A stretch of 64,000 nt of DNA from assembly GCA_049799955.1 (NCBI GenBank), contig JBARIW010000032.1:1-64000 (forward strand). Reading direction: 5' to 3'. Below are positions 58,411 to 64,000 of the stretch, piece after piece. The position numbers were made by a program, and so were the translations under genes. The stretch comes from JBGTFE01 sp049799955 (GTDB lineage: Bacteria; Acidobacteriota; Blastocatellia; Pyrinomonadales; Pyrinomonadaceae). The stretch's first letter is position 1. Each line of letters opens with the position of its first letter. The notes under the pieces were generated by a model. That model had not been told where the DNA came from. It did not search any database and saw only the letters and a list, made by a program, of their open reading frames with translations.

Positions 58411-58950
58411 ATGAAAATTATTTTATTAACCTTTATTTGCTCGGTTTTGAGCGTTTCAATCGCTTTCGGGCAAGCCGACAAGGACGCGCAGCAAAAACAA
58501 ACGGAAGCGCAGCGCACGGAAATGAAAAAGCTGGACGCGATGATTGGACAGTGGAAAGGTTCGGGCTGGATTGAGCAGGGCAAAGGCAAGGAAACTTTTA
58601 CCGGAACGGAAAATATTCAGCGAAAACTCGACGGGCTGGCGATTTTGGTCGAAGGCAGATTTGTCGATAAACAGGATGTCGTCATTCACGAAACGCTCGC
58701 CGTTTTATCGTATAATTCGACCGCGAAAGATTATGATTTTAATACTTTTTTGATAAACGGAAGAAAAGGCGCGTATAAGATGAAAGCCGAAGGCGACGGC
58801 TGGCTTTGGGGATTTTCGTTTCCCGGCGGCGAGATTCGTTATCACATCAAACTGACGAGCGACACATGGCACGAAGCCGGCGAAATGTCGTTGGACGAAG
58901 GCAAAACGTGGCGACCGTTTTTTGAGATGACTTTGAAGAAAACTCAATAA
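58411..58950 (+). CDS. Exported DUF1579-like protein
   Basis: A 179-residue secreted protein with signal peptide (cleavage after IAFG). A charged helix (KDAQQKQTEAQRTEMKKLDAM) precedes a beta-barrel domain starting IGQWKGSGWIEQGKG, similar to DUF1579/THAP4-nitrobindin-like barrels. The strands LDGLAILVEGRF, AVLSYNSTAKDYDFNTFL and WHEAGEMSLDEGKTWRPFFEMTLKK follow the family outline. The function is unknown. It is bounded downstream by a strong terminator. Confidence 0.78.
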   Translation: MKIILLTFICSVLSVSIAFGQADKDAQQKQTEAQRTEMKKLDAMIGQWKGSGWIEQGKGKETFTGTENIQRKLDGLAILVEGRFVDKQDVVIHETLAVLSYNSTAKDYDFNTFLINGRKGAYKMKAEGDGWLWGFSFPGGEIRYHIKLTSDTWHEAGEMSLDEGKTWRPFFEMTLKKTQ

Positions 58951-58967
58951 ATGTTTAATGAAAAAAG

Positions 58968-58998
58968 AAAGGCTTCTCGTAATCAGAGAAGCCTTTTG
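58968..58998. terminator. Bidirectional terminator
   Basis: An 11-bp perfect stem AAAGGCTTCTC / GAGAAGCCTTT with loop GTAATCA lies between the DUF1579-like gene and the convergent sigma factor gene. Confidence 0.85.
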
Positions 58999-59031
58999 AA
59001 TTTATAAAAACGAAATAATTTTAGGATTGCG

Positions 59032-59709
59032 TTAGATGCCGAATAATCTTGGCGGAGCTTTGCGTTTGAGCAATTTTCTCAGTTTCAGACGCGCTTTATG
59101 TAATTGCGATTTCGATGTTCCGACCGAACAACCCAGAAGCCTTGCGACTTCTTCGTGCTCATAGCCTTCGATGTCGTGCAGAACAAAAACGTTTCTGTAA
59201 CCGTTCGGAAGCTGCGCGATAGCGTTTTCGAGCGCGATTTTATCGACAATCGGCATCTTTTTCGCGTTTTCCGTTCCCGGCACAATCTGCACCGGCGTTT
59301 CGCCTTCTTCGGTCGTTTTTTCAAACTTCACATTTCTTTTACGAAAATGCATCAAAACCTGATTGACCGTCAGACGATGAAGCCAGGTCGTAAAAGCCGA
59401 ATCGCCCCGGAAGCTTCCGATTTTGCGATAAAGCTGGATAAAAACGTCCTGCGTCAAATCTTCGGCTTCGGTCGCGTTTTGCAGCATACGCAGACAAATC
59501 GAATAAACTCTGCGATGATGGCGATTGTAAATTTCCTCAAACGCCGCCATATTTCCTGTCGATGCCGCTTTTGTCAGTTCAAAATCCTTAGCTGTCCCGA
59601 CATCGTCAATTTCTTCAATTTCCGCGTCGAGAAAACCTTTCTTTTCCTTTTTAGATTCTCCCGCGTCCTGAAAGACCGGATAATTTAGTGTTTCTGTTGT
59701 CGTTGTCAT
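59032..59709 (-). CDS. ECF-type RNA polymerase sigma factor
   Basis: A 225-residue sigma factor of the RpoE kind. Region 2 has FEEIYNRHHRRVYSICLRMLQNATEAEDLTQDVFIQLYRKIGSF and TWLHRLTVNQVLMHFRKR. Region 4 has AIAQLPNGYRNVFVLHDIEGYEHEEVARLLGCSVGTSKSQLHKAR. The N-terminal 45 residues are an unusual acidic extension (EIEEIDDVGTAKDFE). No anti-sigma factor is adjacent on either side, so control must come from elsewhere or from the extension. A TGGCAC-type site lies just upstream. Confidence 0.93.
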   Translation of the reverse strand: MTTTTETLNYPVFQDAGESKKEKKGFLDAEIEEIDDVGTAKDFELTKAASTGNMAAFEEIYNRHHRRVYSICLRMLQNATEAEDLTQDVFIQLYRKIGSFRGDSAFTTWLHRLTVNQVLMHFRKRNVKFEKTTEEGETPVQIVPGTENAKKMPIVDKIALENAIAQLPNGYRNVFVLHDIEGYEHEEVARLLGCSVGTSKSQLHKARLKLRKLLKRKAPPRLFGI

Positions 59710-59735
59710 TTCTGTATTCCCCCGTGTTCTAGTAT

Positions 59736-59751
59736 ATCAATTCGTGTGCCA
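59736..59751 (-). promoter_or_regulatory. Sigma-54-like site before ECF sigma gene
   Basis: On the minus strand TGGCACACGAATTGAT has the -24 box and spacing but GA in place of GC at -12, as at 33101-33117. It lies 27 bases before the gene start. Confidence 0.3.
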
Positions 59752-59883
59752 CAAATCATACGTCAACATTTCTATATAGTTCACGTCGAATAAGCCTATT
59801 GGTTGCATTTTTTTAGGCATACTTTTAGTTTCGCCGTTCATCCAAGTTCGGATTCAACCAAAGCGTGTAGTAATTGACGCATC

Positions 59884-59901
59884 TGATACATTTTTGTATC
59901 A
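59884..59901. promoter_or_regulatory. Inverted repeat TGATACA-N4-TGTATCA
   Basis: A perfect 7-bp inverted repeat lies directly after a TTGACG (59874-59879) and about 95 bases before the exported protein gene at 59997. It may be an operator on a promoter. Confidence 0.4.
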
Positions 59902-59996
59902 AATTGTTACTAAGCGGGCGAAGATTTTCAAAAAAAATGCTACTATCTTTATTTCAAAAATCTTCGGAAAAATACATAAGCGGAGCAGGTTTAGCG

Positions 59997-60746
59997 ATGA
60001 AAAAGGCTTTATTTATAAAATTCGTTATTTCAATCTGCATTTCTGTGGCGGCGTTCGGCGGCGTTTTCGCGCAGGCAAATAAGGCGATTTTAGAAGAAGA
60101 CAAAATCCCGGTTCTCATAAAACATCTGCCCGATTGGGAAGCTGTACAAAATCGTGCGGCATATACGCAAAGCACAGACGATTTGCGTAAGTCGCTCGGC
60201 GAACGACCGATTTTTGATTTGATTGTTCTGGGAAACGGAGTCGAAGCCGTTACCGCGCCTTATCCGCAGGGCAAGCTTCTTATCGTCGAATACCCGACGC
60301 CGCAGGCTTCGATTGACGCAAACGCTCAATTTACTCAAAGACTTACGGAAAATCCGCCCATTCCGCCGGTTTATTTCCGGCGAATCGGAAACTACAGCGC
60401 ATTCGTGTTTGACGCGGGCGACGAACCGGCGGCAAACGCTTTGCTCGACCAGATAAAATACGAAAAAGTCGTCCAGTGGCTCGGCGAAAACCCGATGCCC
60501 GCAATCCGCGCCGAACGCGAATTTGCAATAATGACGGGCGATATTTTTCTTTCAACCGTGATTGTAGTCGTCCTCGGCTTCGCCTCGACAATTCTCGCCG
60601 GACTTGCCGTCGGCTTGGTTTTCTATTACATCAGAGAACAAAAACGCGCGACGACCCATATTTATACCGACGCGGGCGGAATGATTCGTTTAAATCTCGA
60701 CGGATTAACGCCGGAAATTGCGGCGGACAGGCTTCTAAAAGATTAA
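59997..60746 (+). CDS. Exported membrane-anchored protein of unknown function
   Basis: A 249-residue protein. A signal peptide (residues 1-24, cleavage after GVFA) is followed by a periplasmic domain with ILEEDKIPVLIKHLPDWEAVQNRAAYT and strands LLIVEYPTPQASIDANAQFTQRL, of a type I do not recognise. A TM helix (about 183-208, FLSTVIVVVLGFASTILAGLAVGLVFYY) leads to a short cytoplasmic tail of 40 residues. The start at ATG 59997 has a GGAG motif 12 bases ahead; a longer frame upstream lacks a sensible signal. It is divergent from the ECF sigma gene and might belong to its regulon, which is speculation. Confidence 0.75.
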   Translation: MKKALFIKFVISICISVAAFGGVFAQANKAILEEDKIPVLIKHLPDWEAVQNRAAYTQSTDDLRKSLGERPIFDLIVLGNGVEAVTAPYPQGKLLIVEYPTPQASIDANAQFTQRLTENPPIPPVYFRRIGNYSAFVFDAGDEPAANALLDQIKYEKVVQWLGENPMPAIRAEREFAIMTGDIFLSTVIVVVLGFASTILAGLAVGLVFYYIREQKRATTHIYTDAGGMIRLNLDGLTPEIAADRLLKD

Positions 60747-60748
60747 GA

Positions 60749-60834
60749 TTAGCCACGAACAAACACGAATGGACACGAAATAAGATTTTTATAAATTTTC
60801 TTTTTCGTGCTATTTCGTGTTTGTTCGTGGCTAA
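60749..60834. repeat. Paired inverted decamer array (CACGAACAAA type)
   Basis: CACGAACAAA and CACGAATGGA units face their complement. The outer 21 bases are the same as in 34485-34555. It lies between convergent genes, as that copy does. Confidence 0.92.
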
Positions 60835-60839
60835 TTTCT

Positions 60840-61964
60840 TTAAGGCAAAGCCTTAATTAACCTTTCAATATCTTCACGATTATTAAAAAAGTGCGGCGCG
60901 ATGCGGATTCGCTCGCCGCGCGGCGAGACGATTATATTTTCCTTTTCCAGAGCGGCGGCGATTTCGTTTGGCGTCAGACCGTTTTGATGTTTGACGCAGA
61001 CGATTTGTGATTTCTCGCCTTTCGCGCGTGAGCTGACGATTTCATAATTTTTTCCCGCGAGAAGCTCGCACAGATAATCGGACAATTCTTCTAAATAATT
61101 TTCGATATTTTCCGCGCCTGTCTCGCTCAGAAGCTTTACGCTTTGCTCCAAGCCGTAAAACAGCGACGAGCCGCCCGTTCCCGATTCCCACGCCAGAGCG
61201 GTTGATTTAAAAGGCTGTTCCAAATCTTCAAAATTCCAGGGAGCTTCGACGCTAATCCATCCCACCAGCGTCGGCTCGACTCGCTCACGCGCTCTGTCCG
61301 ACAAATACAGGATGCCGCAGCCTTCGGGCGAACAAAGCCATTTGTGGCTCGCGCCGGCGGCAACATCGACAAACTGCGCGGGCAAATCAAACCGAAGCGC
61401 GCCGAAGCCCTGAATAATATCGACGGCAAAAAGCGCGTCAAATTTTCGCGCCGCTCGCCCGATTCGCTCCAAATCAGCGCGAAAACCCGAACCGTACTGC
61501 ACCGCGCTGATTGAAACAAGCTTTGTATTTTCGTCAATCAAGCTGATAAATTCGTCCAAATCAATCCGTCCGTCTCTTTCGGGACACAGGCGAAGCTCGA
61601 CGCCGAAAGCATCGCGGATTCTGCGCCACGCGTAAAAATTTGCGGGAAATTCGCGTTCAAAACTGACGATGTTATCGCCTTTTTCCCATTTCAAGCCGTT
61701 GGCGACCGAAGCGAAACCGTCGGAAGTGTTTCGCAAAAACGCGACTTGTTCCGCCTCGACATTGAGCATTTCGGCAACAATCTCGCGGGCGCGCTGTTTT
61801 GTCGCAATCCAATCCGAAAAATTGACCGTCCCGTTTTCCGAAACGTCTTTTAACTGGCTGTGAACCGCTTCGACCGCCGCCGCCGGCAAAGGCGCGACCG
61901 CCGCGCTGTTTAAATATGTATATTTTTGCAGCGCGGGAAATAAACTGCGTATTTTTTCATTCAT
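60840..61964 (-). CDS. Class V aminotransferase / cysteine desulfurase-like protein
   Basis: A 374-residue PLP enzyme. It opens with RSLFPALQKYTYLNSAAVAPLP. The cofactor lysine is in GASHKWLCSPEGCGILYL, and the preceding strand is ALFAVDIIQGFGALRFDL (Asp contacting PLP). The C-terminal domain LTPNEIAAALEKENIIVSPRGERIRIAPHFFNN resembles isopenicillin-N epimerase and selenocysteine lyase relatives. No active-site Cys loop of IscS type is evident, so sulfur transfer is uncertain and an amino-acid lyase or epimerase activity is equally possible. Confidence 0.88.
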   Translation of the reverse strand: MNEKIRSLFPALQKYTYLNSAAVAPLPAAAVEAVHSQLKDVSENGTVNFSDWIATKQRAREIVAEMLNVEAEQVAFLRNTSDGFASVANGLKWEKGDNIVSFEREFPANFYAWRRIRDAFGVELRLCPERDGRIDLDEFISLIDENTKLVSISAVQYGSGFRADLERIGRAARKFDALFAVDIIQGFGALRFDLPAQFVDVAAGASHKWLCSPEGCGILYLSDRARERVEPTLVGWISVEAPWNFEDLEQPFKSTALAWESGTGGSSLFYGLEQSVKLLSETGAENIENYLEELSDYLCELLAGKNYEIVSSRAKGEKSQIVCVKHQNGLTPNEIAAALEKENIIVSPRGERIRIAPHFFNNREDIERLIKALP

Positions 61965-61968
61965 ATTA

Positions 61969-62082
61969 ATTTTTTACCACAGGGACACAGAGACACAGAG
62001 AAAATGAAATAAAATTTAAAAGGCGAATTATTTTTCGACTTTTGTTTTAAAATCTCTGTGTCTCTGTGTCCCTGTGGTAAAT
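61969..62082. repeat. Paired inverted octamer array (CACAGAGA type)
   Basis: The GGGACACAGAGACACAGAG array faces TCTCTGTG octamers ending CCCTGTGGTAAAT, with a spacer of about 60 bases. It lies in the divergent space between the aminotransferase and lepB. It is of the same family as 26993-27123. Confidence 0.92.
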
Positions 62083-62182
62083 ACCCTTTTGACAAACAAA
62101 ATAAAAAACCGATAATTCTTATTTACGGCGGAAGAATTTTTTCAAACAAAATCTTTCGAAACGGCATCGAAACGCTTTAATT

Positions 62183-62881
62183 ATGTTCGATTTTCAAAAA
62201 AAAGACCAGATTGCCTTCGGGCTTATATCGGCTGCGGACGACCGCGATATCGAAGTCGTTCGGCTGAAAACCGAATCGCGTCAGGGATTATGGACGGAGA
62301 GCCTCAAATTGTTGCGCGATATTATTTTAATCATCGCCGTTTTTGTTCTTTTGGGCGTTTTCGTCGCGCAGCCGGTTGTCGTCGAAGGAACTTCGATGCT
62401 GCCGCAACTTCACGACGGCGAGCGTCTGCTGGTCAATAAACTGGTTTATTACAAATTCAAAAACGTCAGTTGGGGACACATCGAGCGCGGCGATGTCGTC
62501 GTTTTCTGGTATCCGAAAGAGCCGGATAAAAGCTACGTCAAGCGCGTCATCGGCTTGCCGGGCGAGATTGTCGAGATTCGAAGCGGAAAGGTTTATATCG
62601 ACGGAACGCAGCTCAGCGAGCCTTATTTAGACACGGAACATAATCAAAACCTGCCGAATTATCCGTCGAAAAAGGTTGACGAGCATTATTTTTTCGTGAT
62701 GGGCGACAACCGCGACAATTCATCCGACTCGCGCATCTGGGGCTTGGTTCCCGAAAAATATATCTACGGCAAAGCGTTTTTTCGCTACTGGAAACCGTCG
62801 AATATCGGTTTTATAAACCACGGCGAATATAATATCGAAGACGCTAAAACGGACGACATTCGCGCCGAAGGACAAGAATAA
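62183..62881 (+). CDS. lepB: Signal peptidase I
   Basis: The inner-membrane serine protease that removes signal peptides from exported proteins. It is 232 residues long with a single TM (about 44-64) after an unusually long cytoplasmic N-terminus of about 43 residues. Catalytic Ser71 is in EGTSMLPQLHDGE and Lys120 in SYVKRVIGLPGE. Box D GDVVVFWYPKEP and box E GDNRDNSSDSR are present. It has one TM like Gram-positive forms rather than the two of E. coli LepB. A repeat array separates it from carA. Confidence 0.95.
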   Translation: MFDFQKKDQIAFGLISAADDRDIEVVRLKTESRQGLWTESLKLLRDIILIIAVFVLLGVFVAQPVVVEGTSMLPQLHDGERLLVNKLVYYKFKNVSWGHIERGDVVVFWYPKEPDKSYVKRVIGLPGEIVEIRSGKVYIDGTQLSEPYLDTEHNQNLPNYPSKKVDEHYFFVMGDNRDNSSDSRIWGLVPEKYIYGKAFFRYWKPSNIGFINHGEYNIEDAKTDDIRAEGQE

Positions 62882-62885
62882 AAAA

Positions 62886-62959
62886 CGATGAATTAGGAAC
62901 GATGAACGATGAATGAAAGACAATTTCTTCAGTTCATCGTTCATCGTTCCTAATTCATC
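62886..62959. repeat. Paired inverted array (GATGAAC type)
   Basis: CGATGAATTAGGAACGATGAACG units (62886-62914) face their complement (62933-62959). It is related to the GATGAAT elements at 30381 and 40064. It lies between co-directional lepB and carA, ending ten bases before the carA ATG. Confidence 0.92.
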
Positions 62960-62968
62960 ATTCCAAAT

Positions 62969-64000
62969 ATGCATTTATCGAAAAAAGCGATTTTAATTCT
63001 TGAAGACGGGCGCGTGTTTCGCGGGCAGGCGTTTGGCGCGGACGGAGAAACTTTCGGCGAGATGGTTTTTAATACTTCGATGACCGGCTATCAGGAAATT
63101 TTGACCGACCCTTCGTATTCAGGGCAAATCGTCTGTATGACGTATCCGCACATCGGAAATTACGGCGTCAACGAAGAAGACGTTGAGTCGCGCCGACCCT
63201 GGGTAGAAGGCTTCGTCGTCCGCGAAGCGAGCCGGATTGCTTCGAACTGGCGCTCGACCGAAACGCTCGATTCCTACCTGAAACGCAATAAAATCGTCGG
63301 CATCGAACATATCGACACGCGCGCGCTTGTCCGCCATATCCGCGACAAAGGCGCGATGCGCGCTTGCGTTTCTACCGTCGATTTAGACGAAAAAAACCTT
63401 CTGGAAAAAGTTCGAAATTCGCCCGAAATGAAAAACCGCGAGCTTGCCAGCGCCGTAACAATCGAAGACGCTTTCGATTTTCCCGCCGAAACGGAAGAAA
63501 AATTTCACGTCGTCGCTTTTGATTTCGGCGTAAAAACAAATTCCCTGCGCGAGTTTTCCAAATTCGGCTGTAAAGTTTCGGTCGTCCCGGCAGAAACTTC
63601 TGCCAGAGAAGTTCTCGCATTAAAGCCCGACGGAATTTTTCTCTCAAACGGTCCCGGCGACCCGAGTTCTATGAAAACGGTCGTCGAAGAAATTACAAAG
63701 CTGACCGAGAAACGCGTGCCGATGTTCGGCATCTGTCTCGGACACCAAATTCTCGGACAGGTTTTCGGCGGCGAAACTTATAAATTAAAATTCGGGCATC
63801 GCGGCGGAAACCAGCCGATAAAGGATTTAACGACCGGAAAAATCGAGATTGCCGCGCACAATCACGGCTTTGCGGTCGAAGCCGAAAGTCTGCCGCCGGA
63901 AGTCGAGATAACGCACGTCAACCTAAACGACAACACGGTTGCAGGCTTGCGGCATAAATCTCTGCCCGTTTTTTCGGTGCAGTATCATCCCGAATCCGCG
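62969..64000 (+). CDS. carA: Carbamoyl-phosphate synthase small subunit (3' end outside window)
   Basis: The glutaminase subunit that supplies ammonia to CarB for carbamoyl phosphate, a precursor of pyrimidines and arginine. The reading frame is open from ATG 62969 through the window end (344 codons), so only the last few tens of residues are missing. The N-terminal domain AILILEDGRVFRGQAFGADG and NTSMTGYQEILTDPSYSGQIV is followed by the amidotransferase domain. That domain has VVAFDFGVKTNSLR, nucleophile Cys256 in GICLGHQILGQ, HRGGNQP, AHNHGFAV and the catalytic SVQYHPES at the edge. The start follows a repeat array. Confidence 0.95.
   Translation, partial: MHLSKKAILILEDGRVFRGQAFGADGETFGEMVFNTSMTGYQEILTDPSYSGQIVCMTYPHIGNYGVNEEDVESRRPWVEGFVVREASRIASNWRSTETLDSYLKRNKIVGIEHIDTRALVRHIRDKGAMRACVSTVDLDEKNLLEKVRNSPEMKNRELASAVTIEDAFDFPAETEEKFHVVAFDFGVKTNSLREFSKFGCKVSVVPAETSAREVLALKPDGIFLSNGPGDPSSMKTVVEEITKLTEKRVPMFGICLGHQILGQVFGGETYKLKFGHRGGNQPIKDLTTGKIEIAAHNHGFAVEAESLPPEVEITHVNLNDNTVAGLRHKSLPVFSVQYHPESA

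Overview
The window is one stretch of chromosome from a Gram-negative (two-membrane) bacterium. Outer-membrane and lipid A functions are prominent: BamA, a Skp/OmpH chaperone, FabZ, LpxA, LpxI, a TamB-BamA-like pair, a LolC/E-type permease, an MsbA-like exporter and a TonB-dependent receptor. The pairing of lpxI with fabZ and lpxA, VWFA-type secreted proteins, FG-GAP proteins and several orphan secreted proteins fit an Acidobacteriota member of the Blastocatellia/Pyrinomonadaceae type. That placement is inference, because no rRNA or other phylogenetic marker was analysed. No tRNA, rRNA, transposase, phage gene or CRISPR array is visible, and gene content is mostly chromosomal housekeeping.

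Layout. 1-9.2 kb: TonB receptor tail, 7Fe ferredoxin, class II FBPase (glpX), DUF2085 protein, subtilisin, an Asn/Arg-rich secreted protein behind a sigma-54-type promoter, rsmI, a small beta-barrel and an M28 peptidase. 9.4-16.4 kb: the envelope cluster bamA-ompH-fabZ-lpxA...lpxI on the minus strand, interrupted by a plus-strand umuD and a truncated umuC. 16.7-20.5 kb: clpC and a LolC/E-like permease. 20.7-30.4 kb: a RibB protein with a degenerate RibA half (RibBX-like), tamB and a BamA/TamA-like protein. 30.5-40 kb: c-di-GMP enzymes, a VWA protein, a LysW-like zinc ribbon, a PfkB kinase, and a fatty-acid desaturase followed by a two-component pair. 40-54 kb: FG-GAP protein, an unrecognised PD-(D/E)XK protein, SGNH hydrolase, lipoprotein, thioesterase, ABC exporter, and a large VIT-VWA-plug-like-TonB_C fusion. 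54-64 kb: glycosyltransferase, 3D-domain protein with a structured leader, PilZ-like protein, saccharopine-dehydrogenase-like protein, SanA-like protein, AraC regulator, ECF sigma factor, class V aminotransferase, lepB and carA (runs off the end).

The most striking signal is not a gene. About 31 elements share one architecture: 3-5 tandem copies of a 7, 8 or 10 bp unit, a short spacer, and the reverse complement of the same array. The unit sequence differs between elements but comes back as recognisable families. They fill many gene junctions, sit inside each other in two places, and five lie inside coding regions without breaking the frame (ABC exporter, rsmI, LolC/E-like permease, PD-(D/E)XK protein, glycosyltransferase). 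Another forms the C-terminus of a histidine kinase and another encodes part of a signal peptide. Long identical stretches between distant copies point to dispersal by copying.

All functional statements are based on reading motifs by eye; no database search was run.
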